The position numbers and the translations under genes are program-made. The notes under the pieces are model-generated. The model searched no databases. It had not been told where the DNA came from and was given only the letters and a program-made list of their open reading frames with translations. Positions 35,437 through 44,045 of a DNA stretch of 46,934 nt are shown piece by piece (within the stretch, counting starts at the first letter, position 1; every line of letters starts with the position of its first letter). Source of the stretch: an uncultured Prevotella sp. Lineage in GTDB: Bacteria; Bacteroidota; Bacteroidia; Bacteroidales; Bacteroidaceae. The stretch is taken from positions 1-46,934 of the forward strand of contig ONKL01000023.1 of NCBI GenBank assembly GCA_900318395.1. Direction: 5' to 3'.

Positions 35437-36285
35437 TTAGAAAATACGGTATACGCATCTCACATTCAGTGTGGGCCAGAATGTGGTCTCACTCAGCGAT
35501 TTGAGGGCTTTTGCACTCTGGGCGTCGAGGTTATCAAGCTTATCGAGCCGTGTCTTTCCATTATCACCCTCCAAAAAGACCTTGGGTTTTCCCCAGAACT
35601 GGATACCCAGGTCGACATTGCAGGCGAAACGGTGCTTAGTTGGAACGGCACGACCAAAGCCGATACCGATATAAGGACGGAAGGCATTGACTTCCACCGT
35701 GGTCTTGATCACACCATCCTTATCAGGCTCCAGGAAATAGTTGCCCAGCTTAACGCCGAGTTTGCCAAGTCCCCATTCCTCACGAATCTCTGAATGGTTA
35801 TAGGCATAGATTCCCTCCAGCAAAATCTGGTCACCAGCGGTGTCCATGTTTACCAGCTCCTTACCGCCAATATAGGCTCCAGCCGTCACGTGGAAGGAGC
35901 TGTTCTTGAAAGGATAGACATCAAAGAGCAGATGCCCAGCAGTATATTTCAACTTGCCATCGAATTCGATCTTATCAGGCAAGCGCTTATCAGGCAGAGC
36001 CTTAGGAAACCATTCTTGGAAAAAATCCTTAACGTCCTGACTAAATCCCAGGTCAAGTGCAGGATGGAACTTGATATTTGACACGGGCATGAAGTCTGCG
36101 CCAGCACGCACTGATACAAATCGGGAGATGGGGGCGGCGGCGCCTAAGCTGATAAATGTGGTACCAACACCAACGCCTACACTTAGGTGATTGAACATAC
36201 CTAATTCCACATCATTATTATACTGTGCATGGGCTGATGTCAATCCGAAAATTGACAAGACACTGATAAGAAGGATTTTCTTCAT
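35437..36285 (-). CDS. Putative outer-membrane protein, paralog of the next gene
   Basis: 282 residues, signal peptide MKKILLISVLSIFGLTSAHAQ. The mature protein alternates polar and hydrophobic residues, as in beta strands, and ends in aromatic IF (VRCVYRIF), typical of outer-membrane barrels. Regions shared with the 36329-37168 protein include GMFNHLSVGVGVGTTFIS, FVSVRAGADFMPVSNIKF, YIGIGFGRAVPTKHR and VDLGIQFWGKPKVFL. The family is unknown to me. It lies 44 bp below its paralog and probably shares the PI-PLC transcript. Confidence 0.72.
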   Translation of the reverse strand: MKKILLISVLSIFGLTSAHAQYNNDVELGMFNHLSVGVGVGTTFISLGAAAPISRFVSVRAGADFMPVSNIKFHPALDLGFSQDVKDFFQEWFPKALPDKRLPDKIEFDGKLKYTAGHLLFDVYPFKNSSFHVTAGAYIGGKELVNMDTAGDQILLEGIYAYNHSEIREEWGLGKLGVKLGNYFLEPDKDGVIKTTVEVNAFRPYIGIGFGRAVPTKHRFACNVDLGIQFWGKPKVFLEGDNGKTRLDKLDNLDAQSAKALKSLSETTFWPTLNVRCVYRIF

Positions 36286-36328
36286 AATAGTTATATCCTA
36301 AATTGACGTCAAGAAATGTCGCAAACGC

Positions 36329-37168
36329 CTAAAAGATTTTATAGGCTACTCTTACCTCCAAGTTGGGCCATGCTTTCAACCATGACAGCACACTGCCGAT
36401 ACCAGAATTCTTACCAGCCGAATCAATCTCTTTATCGTTGTTCAGCACGAATTTTGGTGAACCCCAGAACATCAGACCTAAATCAACGGCCAGGCTGACA
36501 CGATGGGTCTTAGCGAGGTGCTGTCCAAAGCCGATGCCGAGATAAGGTTTCACGGCATTGGTCTTCATGCGCACGTCGATGTTACCATTCTCATCAGCTG
36601 TGAACACGTAGTCGCCGAACTGCACTCCGACTGGCGGGTAATTTGTACGGTAGAGGCGATTGTAGTCTTCCACTTTCTGATTGGCATCGTAGAGGAAGCC
36701 AAGAGCGCCATCATTGGTATTGCGGAAGTGAAAGAAATTCTGGCTGCCAAAGAACAGACCTGCAGAGAAGTAGAAAGGTATACTTTTCCAGGGATGTACC
36801 TCGCCCAGGAGGTAGAAATTCCAGAAGTTGGGCTTGAGAGCCAGTTCTACCTTATCTACCATTTGTGCACGCTTGATAGCATCCTCTTCCACCATCTGCA
36901 TCTGAGTGATTTCCGAAGCGGTGTTGATGGCCTTGAACTTGATATCGCCCCAAGACATTCCTCCAATACCTGCTCTTACCGTCACTGTCTTGTGGACAGG
37001 CATAGCCACATCGATGCTTGTACCTGACAGTCCAGTAGACAGACCTACAGAGAGGTGGTTGAAGAGGCCTTCTTCAGCATGTAACTTGTCGGCCTTCTGA
37101 GCCTTGGCTCCTGTTGCCGCAAACATAATCGCGAAGAGAATAATGAGTCTATGCATATTGCGTTTCAT
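36329..37168 (-). CDS. Putative outer-membrane protein, paralog of the preceding gene
   Basis: About 279 residues. A start at 37168 (MKRNMHRLIILFAIMFAATGAKAQ) gives a clean signal peptide; the ATG at 37180, which abuts the PI-PLC stop, is also possible. Shared framework with 35437-36285: GLFNHLSVGLSTGLSGTSIDV, VTVRAGIGGMSWGDIKF, YLGIGFGQHLAKTHR, VDLGLMFWGSPKFVL and C-terminal VRVAYKIF. The middle parts differ. This looks like tandem duplication followed by divergence. No enzymatic motif is visible. Confidence 0.72.
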   Translation of the reverse strand: MKRNMHRLIILFAIMFAATGAKAQKADKLHAEEGLFNHLSVGLSTGLSGTSIDVAMPVHKTVTVRAGIGGMSWGDIKFKAINTASEITQMQMVEEDAIKRAQMVDKVELALKPNFWNFYLLGEVHPWKSIPFYFSAGLFFGSQNFFHFRNTNDGALGFLYDANQKVEDYNRLYRTNYPPVGVQFGDYVFTADENGNIDVRMKTNAVKPYLGIGFGQHLAKTHRVSLAVDLGLMFWGSPKFVLNNDKEIDSAGKNSGIGSVLSWLKAWPNLEVRVAYKIF

Positions 37169-37180
37169 ATTTCTTGTCAT

Positions 37181-38398
37181 TTATTTAAAGTATGATTTGT
37201 TCGACTTGATAAGCAGGTTGGTGAGCGACTGGCTCATCGGGGAAAACCCGTACAGGTAGTCGCTGGTGTATGGCGTACCGCCGTTGACGACACAATGTAC
37301 GTAGTCGTGGCAGGCCATATCCATCGGGGTGATACCCACGGTGCCCTCGTATTTCTGCAGGTCTTCAACGACCAGCGGGTGGAGGTTAGAGGCATTAGTA
37401 ATGTATCCGCGTGGCGACACCTCAGTATAAGCCGAACAGTGGTTCACGATCCAGATATTCTCGTCGGTAGCGTTAGCCTCACGTGCGCTGTGCATCATGT
37501 CGATGACAGTCTTCTGCTTGTTCTTCATGCGCTTCTCGGTAGTGGTCTTATAATAGTCCTGCTTGTAGAGTCTTGCCTTTATCGTGGAGTCTTCCATGTT
37601 ATACATGGCACAGTTGCGCTGAGCAGCAGGATTGAGATCCTCCTCGATGTCGGGATCCTCGTCGGGCCAGTCGCAGTACACGATGGGATAGTGGTAGACA
37701 TCATTCAGCAGGCGCAGGTCGTATCGACTCAGCCACAGGATCTTGCCACGCATCTCGCCCACCGTAATGTCAGGGCGCCAGTTCTCGACAAACAGTCCTT
37801 GATACTTTGACATGTGCAATACATCGCTGAGCAGGGAGTACAAGTCTTTCTGATCCTCAAAACCATTGTCGAACTGCAACTTGGCGATGAAGAACTCCGA
37901 CGGGTGGGCTTTCAGGTAGGCTTGCAGCCAGTCGATAGTTTGCTCGAAAGAGACGTCGAGTTCACTGATTCCGTGTGTCAGGCGCAGAATCTTCTTCTTA
38001 GCAATTGTATCAGTGCTCACCACAGGGCGGATGTCAAAGAAGCGCAGACCTGAGTTCATCTGCTCCTCAAGGTCTGACAACTGGCTGATAGCCGTCATGT
38101 TGAATACGAACTTCAGTCCTGGCTGGTAGAATCCCATACCAGTCATGGTGTCGTGGGTACCGGGGATACTCAACTTGCACACCTTAACCTCGTCCCTCAC
38201 CATGTCCAGCCAGTCTGTGGCGGGTTTGGGCAGGTCATAGGGAACCATAATGGAGTCTTTGTAGTCCTCAGAGAAGATGTACGGTGAGTCGAGTGAGGTC
38301 TTTTCATCGTAGACTTTTTTAAAGTCATCGTCACTGCAACTGTTCAGTGCTGTCATGGCCGCAAAGGCCATAATTGCATACAATAGTTTTCTGTTCAT
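37181..38398 (-). CDS. Lipoprotein with PI-PLC X-like phosphodiesterase domain
   Basis: 405 residues. The lipoprotein signal ends ALNSC21 followed by SDDD, an acidic +2 region often seen in exported Bacteroidetes lipoproteins. The PI-PLC X-like TIM barrel has the catalytic His pair H82 in SIPGTHDTMTG and H142 in LTHGISE, with FFDIRP between them, as in bacterial phosphatidylinositol-specific phospholipase C. Later segments include EFFIAKLQFDNGF and MRGKILWLSRYD. The natural substrate could be inositol phospholipids or other phosphodiesters. Directly followed by the two paralogous outer-membrane protein genes. Confidence 0.87.
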   Translation of the reverse strand: MNRKLLYAIMAFAAMTALNSCSDDDFKKVYDEKTSLDSPYIFSEDYKDSIMVPYDLPKPATDWLDMVRDEVKVCKLSIPGTHDTMTGMGFYQPGLKFVFNMTAISQLSDLEEQMNSGLRFFDIRPVVSTDTIAKKKILRLTHGISELDVSFEQTIDWLQAYLKAHPSEFFIAKLQFDNGFEDQKDLYSLLSDVLHMSKYQGLFVENWRPDITVGEMRGKILWLSRYDLRLLNDVYHYPIVYCDWPDEDPDIEEDLNPAAQRNCAMYNMEDSTIKARLYKQDYYKTTTEKRMKNKQKTVIDMMHSAREANATDENIWIVNHCSAYTEVSPRGYITNASNLHPLVVEDLQKYEGTVGITPMDMACHDYVHCVVNGGTPYTSDYLYGFSPMSQSLTNLLIKSNKSYFK

Positions 38399-38434
38399 AA
38401 TTTTTTGTTACTTATTTAATATTGTTTTGGAACT

Positions 38435-39001
38435 TTATTTTTGTTCTTCTTTTTCTCTCTCGCTAATGAAGCAAGCTACGAGGCCGTAGGTAATGGTGGG
38501 TCGGATCCAGATCTCAATGAGATAGTAATCGGTGTATTCATCGACAGGCTCAAGATAGCGGATGTCGTAGTGGTAAAGCGAAGCAATGATCACATCTATG
38601 ATAAAGATCAGCCACAAGTTGCCTTTGGTATAACTCTTCCAGTTCTTGCGCGCATAGAAGAATGTGAGCATCTGGAGCAGCAGCACCGAGAGCGTGAGAC
38701 ATATCAGGCTGATCGTCAAACTGGCTAACTCGGGGATAAAAAGAATATCACGAAGCAATATCGTCACTCCCACACACCCTGAGCACCAGTAGTTGAAACG
38801 CTGTGCGTCGAGATGGTTAAAGGAATACATCCACATCATGACCAGACAGGCCACATAAAATATGTCAAGGATCGGTTCAAGCCACGTCTCCCTCAGTCCG
38901 AAATAGAAAATTCCATAGAACATGACAACTAAGGAGAAAATGATAGCCAACGCAGTAACGGTGACATCAATGAGCTTTTTCTTCTTCTTGAATCGAAACA
39001 T
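38435..39001 (-). CDS. Small polytopic membrane protein of unknown function
   Basis: 188 residues with a basic start (MFRFKKKKKLID) and about five hydrophobic helices (IIFSLVVMFYGIFYFG; ILDIFYVACLVMMWMYSF; VTILLRDILFIPELASLTISL; VLLLQMLTFFYA; LWLIFIIDVIIASLY), ending with charged EREKEEQK. No family recognised. It has its own -7 element and sits 36 bp upstream of the PI-PLC gene, so it probably leads that four-gene unit. Confidence 0.7.
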   Translation of the reverse strand: MFRFKKKKKLIDVTVTALAIIFSLVVMFYGIFYFGLRETWLEPILDIFYVACLVMMWMYSFNHLDAQRFNYWCSGCVGVTILLRDILFIPELASLTISLICLTLSVLLLQMLTFFYARKNWKSYTKGNLWLIFIIDVIIASLYHYDIRYLEPVDEYTDYYLIEIWIRPTITYGLVACFISEREKEEQK

Positions 39002-39020
39002 ATTTAGTTTTTCGTTTTTG

Positions 39021-39028
39021 CAAAGATA
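39021..39028 (-). promoter_or_regulatory. Putative -7 element for the membrane protein/PI-PLC/outer-membrane protein unit
   Basis: The minus strand reads TATCTTTG 19 bp upstream of the ATG at 39001. No exact TTTG at -33. Confidence 0.45.
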
Positions 39029-39040
39029 AGCATATATTTG

Positions 39041-40393
39041 TTAAGAAGCAGGATGTTCTTCATCATGAGCACTCATGTTTTTGATAAACAGATTGACAAG
39101 ATGCTTCAAGAAGAAGGTATGTCTGACTGCATGGCGTGCCTTGTCTGCAACCGACGGACCGTCATTGGAAGAGGTGGCCGTCTCTGCTTCTGCCACTTGC
39201 TTTTCGCGCTGGTCGATCTTAGCACGCATGCTATCTGAAACGTGATTATAAAGGAACGAATAGCATGGTAAGGCAGCCTTCATGATATATGGTGTGAGGA
39301 AGGTGGTCGCCACACTGGATGCCACGATGATAGGATAGATGATAGGATTGAGAACACCCAAGCTGGTACCCAGTCCAGCGATGATGAATGAGAACTCGCC
39401 AATCTGGACGAAAGAGAAGCTGGTAAGCATGGAGTCGCGCATCGTCTGACCGCCCCACCAGCAACCCAAGGTGGCAAAGACAATCATTCCGATGATAATG
39501 ATCAGGCTGACATAGACGACACTCATCCAATATTGCGCCAATGAAGACGGATCAATCATCATACCCACAGAAATGAAGAAAATAGCAGCAAAGACATTCT
39601 TCAGCGGCGTCATCAGTTTTTCAATACGATGCGACTCCACCGTCTCGGCAAGGATAGAACCCATCACGAAAGCACCGAGTGCACTGCTGAACCCTGCTTC
39701 CTCTGCCGTCAGCACCATACCCAAGCACAGACCCAAGGCGAGGATGATAAGCGTCTCGTCGTTCAAATGTTTTTTCAACATGCGTATCAGGGTCGGTATA
39801 ATCAGTATTCCGCAGACGAACCATGCCGCGAGCGTAATGGCCAGATCCACGACCTTGCCAACCAACTCGGCACCCTCGAACTGATGACGAATGGCAATAC
39901 TGGAGAGCAATACCATCAGTACCACAGCCACCACATCCTCCACGATAAGGATGCTGGTCGCTCCCCTGACGAAACGCTCCTTGCTCATGCCAGCCTCGTC
40001 AATGGCCTTCATCACGATAGTGGTGCTCGACATACAAAGCATGCCCGCCAGGAACAGGGAGTTGACCATATCAAAGCCAGCATCCACTCCCACAAGGTAG
40101 CCAAAGAGCATCATGCCCACGATGATGGTCAACGCACCTATGGCGGCCACCTTGCCGCTACTGATAAGGTTCTTCAGGCGGAACTCCAGACCAATGCAGA
40201 ACAACACAAACAGCACGCCGATGTCGCCCCATTGCTTCACGTTGTCCGCATTCACAAACTTCTCACCAGAAAGATGCGGACCTATCAAGACTCCTGCAAC
40301 GATATAACCCAACACCACTGGCTGCTTTAGAAACTTAAACACGATACTGACTACAGCTGCTGTAATCATCAAAACGTATAAATCTTGTACCAT
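39041..40393 (-). CDS. CPA2-family cation:proton antiporter
   Basis: A 450-residue inner-membrane protein with about 12 transmembrane helices. Kef/NapA-like features are FLKQPVVLGYIVAGVLIGPHLSG near the N-terminus, SSTTIVMKAIDEAG, LGAFVMGSILAET and SFVQIGEFSFIIAGLG. The C-terminal tail is short and cytosolic, without a TrkA/RCK domain, so nucleotide gating as in KefB/KefC is not expected. The ion (Na+ or K+) is uncertain. Its upstream region carries 21-bp-spaced repeats like those before the amidohydrolase. Confidence 0.9.
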   Translation of the reverse strand: MVQDLYVLMITAAVVSIVFKFLKQPVVLGYIVAGVLIGPHLSGEKFVNADNVKQWGDIGVLFVLFCIGLEFRLKNLISSGKVAAIGALTIIVGMMLFGYLVGVDAGFDMVNSLFLAGMLCMSSTTIVMKAIDEAGMSKERFVRGATSILIVEDVVAVVLMVLLSSIAIRHQFEGAELVGKVVDLAITLAAWFVCGILIIPTLIRMLKKHLNDETLIILALGLCLGMVLTAEEAGFSSALGAFVMGSILAETVESHRIEKLMTPLKNVFAAIFFISVGMMIDPSSLAQYWMSVVYVSLIIIIGMIVFATLGCWWGGQTMRDSMLTSFSFVQIGEFSFIIAGLGTSLGVLNPIIYPIIVASSVATTFLTPYIMKAALPCYSFLYNHVSDSMRAKIDQREKQVAEAETATSSNDGPSVADKARHAVRHTFFLKHLVNLFIKNMSAHDEEHPAS

Positions 40394-40410
40394 AATTATT
40401 TAGTATATTT

Positions 40411-40455
40411 ATAAATTTCGCATATTTTGAAACAAATCTTGCATTTTTTTAAGTA
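40411..40455. repeat. Two 21-bp-spaced GCATnTTTT motifs upstream of the antiporter gene
   Basis: GCATATTTTGAAACAA starts at 40420 and GCATTTTTTTAAG starts at 40441, exactly 21 bp later. The first differs by one base from GCAGATTTTGAAACAA at 43973 upstream of the amidohydrolase. It lies 27-60 bp before the antiporter ATG; I found no TAnnTTTG here. Confidence 0.5.
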
Positions 40456-40463
40456 CATAGCCG

Positions 40464-42050
40464 TCAATGCATATAATACTTGGTCAGGAAGTAGGTTCTC
40501 TCCCAATCCACAATCTTTCTCTCGGACTCCTTTTCTGGATGGATGTTGAACTCGTCGAGCACCATTACCTGCTTGTTATCTAAGTCGTAGAGCGGCCACT
40601 CCTTCGCCTTGCCGTCGGGTGAGATATCAGCACTGAGCGACGGATTGCCGGTCTTGGCAAACTGCACCCAGAGCTTGCGCATGGTCTTCGTGAAGGTCGC
40701 GTCGAATGCTCTTCCCGAAAGGTCGCTCAGCTCCGGATGGCCAAACACTGCCGATTGTTCTATCGCATGCCCGCTTTTCACCATGGGCACAGAAGCCTCA
40801 GGAGTGAATAAGTAGGAGTACACCTTGCCGCCTGCCTTGGTCTGGTTCTCAGACAGTCTGATGGCCGGTACTTGAAAATAGCTCTGGGTGAAGAGACTGG
40901 TAGTTTTCTCCCAGTCTTCTCCTGGCACGCTATTCAAGTAGCTCTCCACTAGTGCATTCTCTTCGTCCGTCATCAGTTTGGACTTCTTCTCCAAGCGGTC
41001 ATTAGCCCACATGTTCCAACCCTCCGCTCCGAGGGCACCCGCAAAGACGTTCATCTCATCCTTGTTGCAGCCCACGAGATAGTCTATATCCTTCGCAGAG
41101 CCGTTGGCGTATGCTGCCCACGGATCCTCAGGCAGGTATTCTCCGTCTCTTTCCGGCCAAACGCGGAATCCGAGTACTTGATATATTCCGAACATACGTC
41201 CCACCGTTTCCGTGAGCACCTCTGGAGCCACTTTCTGAAGGTCGGCGACGGTCTTGCAGCCAAGTTCCTTCATCACCTCATTCGTCCAGACGATAGACTC
41301 TTCCTTTGATCTCGTCATGGCGGGGGTGCCGCTTTGTGTGATGACGCGCTTGAAATACTTATGGGAGCCTTTGACCAGAGAAATCAGCGTACAGCTCGAA
41401 CCACCTGCAGACTCGCCGAAGATGGTCACGTTGTCGGGGTCGCCACCAAAGGCTGCAATGTTTTCATGTACCCACTTTAAACCCATCATCTGGTCCATTA
41501 TACCTAAATTCTGTGCATCGGGATAATCAACCCCGTCTGGCAGGTGAGACAGACGCATGAAACCAAAAGCAGCGAGCCTGTAAGCGATGGTGACAACGAT
41601 GACATCGGGATTCTCCGTGATGAAGTTGTAGCAGTCATACTGAGGATCTACCGTTGCGCCAGTCTCGAAGCCGCCGCCGTAAATCCACACCATGACGGGC
41701 TTTTTACCCGCACTTGGCTCTGCTGCCTTGCCCTCCGGGCGAGCCTGCTCACGCTCGGCAGAGTTCAAGCAAGCTTGGCTCTGCTCTTGCTCACTCGCAG
41801 CCTTCCATACGTTCAGGTACAGGCAGTCCTCACCCATCACGTAAAGGGAACAGGGGTCGCCATCGGCCTGAAAGGGACTTTTCCCATAGTAATATGCCTC
41901 GTAGATGCCTTCATCTGGTACGAAATCAACTGGAGCCTTCCAGCGTTGTTCCCCGACAGGCTGCTTGCCGACAAAGGGAATACCCTTGTAGGCAATGACG
42001 TTATCCTTCTTCTTGCCGACGAAGGTTCCGTTGATACACTTGACTGCCAA
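40464..42050 (-). CDS. Type-B carboxylesterase with an in-frame repeat insertion and a doubtful start
   Basis: 528 codons, alpha/beta hydrolase of the carboxylesterase/p-nitrobenzyl esterase family. Features: YKGIPFVGKQPVGEQRWKAP, GEDCLYLNVWKA, oxyanion GGG at 125-127, nucleophile S214 in FGESAGGSS, a candidate acid in GCNKDEMNVF and a candidate His in KSGHAIEQSAVF. No signal peptide. Residues about 85-115 (SEQEQSQACLNSAEREQARP and on) are an extra low-complexity stretch coming from a palindromic repeat. The only start in this frame is TTG at 42050. An ATG with a good AAGGAG upstream lies at 42070 in another frame, so a small indel near the start is possible. Confidence 0.82.
   Translation of the reverse strand: MAVKCINGTFVGKKKDNVIAYKGIPFVGKQPVGEQRWKAPVDFVPDEGIYEAYYYGKSPFQADGDPCSLYVMGEDCLYLNVWKAASEQEQSQACLNSAEREQARPEGKAAEPSAGKKPVMVWIYGGGFETGATVDPQYDCYNFITENPDVIVVTIAYRLAAFGFMRLSHLPDGVDYPDAQNLGIMDQMMGLKWVHENIAAFGGDPDNVTIFGESAGGSSCTLISLVKGSHKYFKRVITQSGTPAMTRSKEESIVWTNEVMKELGCKTVADLQKVAPEVLTETVGRMFGIYQVLGFRVWPERDGEYLPEDPWAAYANGSAKDIDYLVGCNKDEMNVFAGALGAEGWNMWANDRLEKKSKLMTDEENALVESYLNSVPGEDWEKTTSLFTQSYFQVPAIRLSENQTKAGGKVYSYLFTPEASVPMVKSGHAIEQSAVFGHPELSDLSGRAFDATFTKTMRKLWVQFAKTGNPSLSADISPDGKAKEWPLYDLDNKQVMVLDEFNIHPEKESERKIVDWERTYFLTKYYMH
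41708..41798. repeat. Palindromic repeat element inserted in frame in the esterase gene
   Basis: A 12-bp direct repeat CTTGGCTCTGCT occurs at 41713-41724 and 41774-41785. Within the second half GCAGAG (41758-41763) pairs with CTCTGC (41779-41784), and inside it CAAGC (41766-41770) pairs with GCTTG (41773-41777). The ~90-bp segment adds about 30 residues at a place where relatives go directly from LNVWKA to KKPVMVWIYGGG. Confidence 0.6.
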
Positions 42051-42127
42051 CGACTTGTCTGCTCAATCATTGTTACTATTCTCCTTTATAAATATAACTG
42101 GAATATGTGTTATTGATTTCGATAGGA

Positions 42128-43804
42128 TTACATAGAGTAAACCTTCTTTCCTTCGAAGTAGGTTGCTGCGGGCTTGGCTTCGTGAATCTCTGTCTCAGGG
42201 CACGACAGCACGTCCTTGGTCACCAGCAGGAAGTCGGCATACTTGCCAGCGGCGATGCTGCCTCTCTCGTTCTCGATGAGCATCTGCTTGGCGACGTTGA
42301 TGGTCAGGGCCTCGATGGCCTGCTCGCGAGTGATGAGCTCCTCAGGCCACCAGGGGGTACCGTTCTCGCCGTGAAGTACACCAGTAACAGCGATCTCAAT
42401 GATGCCGAATGGATCGTCGGGACTGCCACTCGTTGCTGGGAAGTCGGAGTGAGAGGTCATATGGATACCCTTGTCGAAATAAGTCTTCATCGGATACGAC
42501 TTGGCTTCCTGCCCTACGGGTGCCAGTCCGTGCTCACGGATATAGTCGGCAGCGAAAGAGGGGCAATGGTGCCAGAGCATACCTGAGACGGCATACATAT
42601 TATGGTCGGCCATACGCTGATAATCCTCCGCATTGACGTTACGCACGTGTACCAGCGTGTTGCGCAGCTCGTCCTTACCGGCGTTAGCGTAGGCGCTGAC
42701 CACGTAGTTGACGGCCTTGTTACCCATGGTGTGGATATGCATCGACAGACCTTTTGCATTCGTCTTGCGGGTGATGTCGGTCAGTTCCTCTTCGGTCCAG
42801 TTGGCGAGACCCTGATGTCCGTCGGGATAGAGGGGCTCCACGAATCCGGTACCGCCTTCCACCGTGCCGTCCATGAAGAGCTTGAGCCAGTTGGTCTTGA
42901 CGTGAGTGGTGGCATACTTCTGAACGTCAACGGCTTTCTCCAGGTGCTCATCCACATTCATCCAGCTTTCGATCTCGTAGGTCAGACCCATCACGAAGTT
43001 CATCTTGCCTTCCTGATCCACTTGCTGGGCAGCTTTGAAGAAATTATCGTTGAAGAAGTAGTTACCCCAGCCGTCGATATACATGGTGTAACCCTCTGCC
43101 ACCAGATGCTCCTCGATCTTGGGGATGACGATTTTGGCGGTGTCAACAGGATAAAGACTTTCGGTGTCGAGGAACGAACGTGTGTAAGTGCCGGCCTGCT
43201 CTTTCAGGAAACCGGTAGGCGTGCCGTCCTCACCCATCACGATCTCACCGCCGCGGATATCCTTATCCTTCTTCAGCACGGTGCCGTCTTCCTTCATGAT
43301 ACCAGCCTTGACCAGCATCAAGGTGTTTGTCAAGCCCTTGTGACCTTCATCGTCGGCAAAGTAGATGGGGATATCACTGCAGATGGCATCCAACTGCTGA
43401 CGGGTGGGTATATTTTCCATAAAGGTGATGTAATTCCAGCCAAAGCCGAAGATGGACGTCGCTCCTGTCTCGCGAGCCTTCTTGACGGCAGCGGGGACAG
43501 CCTCTGCCAAGAACTGGTCGGGAGTCAGCCCAATGGCTACCGTTCCGACGATCGGCAGGGCAACGCCCATCGAATAATGTGCATGACCGTTACCGCAGCT
43601 AGGCATCACAAGACCCTTGCCGGTATAGTCCACAACCTCAGTCTTGCCTTCCTCAATAAAAGCCTCAGCACCTTTCTTGTCGCCTACATAGACGTACTTG
43701 CCGTCTTTCACTGCGAATGCTTCTACAATCTGATTGTCTTCTGAGGTGAAGATCTTACCATAGACCACGAGGTCTGCACTGTTTCTTTCTAAAGATTGAC
43801 TCAT
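42128..43804 (-). CDS. YtcJ-like metal-dependent amidohydrolase
   Basis: 558 residues, cytosolic. N-terminal beta-sandwich (ADLVVYGKIFTSEDNQIVEAFAVKDGKYVYVG), then a TIM barrel with the first metal pair in CGNGHAHYSMG. Later ligand segments are SMHIHTMGNKAVN and MTSHSDFPATSGSPDDPF. The C-terminus closes the sandwich: SIAAGKYADFLLVTKDVL. The family (amidohydrolase 3) hydrolyses N-substituted formamides or related amides; the substrate is unknown. The carboxylesterase gene follows after 77 bp, so the two may form a small catabolic pair. Confidence 0.9.
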   Translation of the reverse strand: MSQSLERNSADLVVYGKIFTSEDNQIVEAFAVKDGKYVYVGDKKGAEAFIEEGKTEVVDYTGKGLVMPSCGNGHAHYSMGVALPIVGTVAIGLTPDQFLAEAVPAAVKKARETGATSIFGFGWNYITFMENIPTRQQLDAICSDIPIYFADDEGHKGLTNTLMLVKAGIMKEDGTVLKKDKDIRGGEIVMGEDGTPTGFLKEQAGTYTRSFLDTESLYPVDTAKIVIPKIEEHLVAEGYTMYIDGWGNYFFNDNFFKAAQQVDQEGKMNFVMGLTYEIESWMNVDEHLEKAVDVQKYATTHVKTNWLKLFMDGTVEGGTGFVEPLYPDGHQGLANWTEEELTDITRKTNAKGLSMHIHTMGNKAVNYVVSAYANAGKDELRNTLVHVRNVNAEDYQRMADHNMYAVSGMLWHHCPSFAADYIREHGLAPVGQEAKSYPMKTYFDKGIHMTSHSDFPATSGSPDDPFGIIEIAVTGVLHGENGTPWWPEELITREQAIEALTINVAKQMLIENERGSIAAGKYADFLLVTKDVLSCPETEIHEAKPAATYFEGKKVYSM

Positions 43805-43892
43805 AGTTCTATTTTTTTAGTATTGTATGAAATCTAGTCTGAAATTAGCTTATAACTTGTCTTGTTTTAGTTAATATCGTTCTCAGACTTTG

Positions 43893-43900
43893 CAAAATTA
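43893..43900 (-). promoter_or_regulatory. Putative -7 element of the amidohydrolase gene
   Basis: The minus strand reads TAATTTTG 88 bp upstream of the ATG. A TTTG lies 25 bp upstream, slightly too far for the consensus. Confidence 0.4.
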
Positions 43901-43951
43901 CTAATTATCCTTTAAATAACCTTACCAAAAAGCATTTTTATTTCTATTTTT

Positions 43952-44014
43952 GCTGATTTTGATACATTTTTTGCAGATTTTGAAACAATTATTGCAGATT
44001 TTGGAAGTCAGTGC
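43952..44014. repeat. Array A: three direct repeats of GC(A/T)GATTTTG at exactly 21-bp spacing
   Basis: Unit starts are 43952, 43973 and 43994. The units read GCTGATTTTGATACA, GCAGATTTTGAAACA and GCAGATTTTGGAAGT, each filled out to 21 bp. 21 bp is two helical turns, placing each copy on the same DNA face. Confidence 0.75.
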
Positions 44015-44045
44015 TCAATAAAAAAGCAAGCGTCTGAGCCAACAA

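Noticed and set aside
42602-43744. Plus-strand frame of 380 codons opposite the amidohydrolase
   Set aside because: The minus-strand gene has clear metal-binding and family motifs; the antisense frame has none.
44013-44039. GCTCA/TGAGC pair as a terminator for the HlyD-side transcript
   Set aside because: Only 5 bp, no U-tract in the correct position, and it lies beyond array B.
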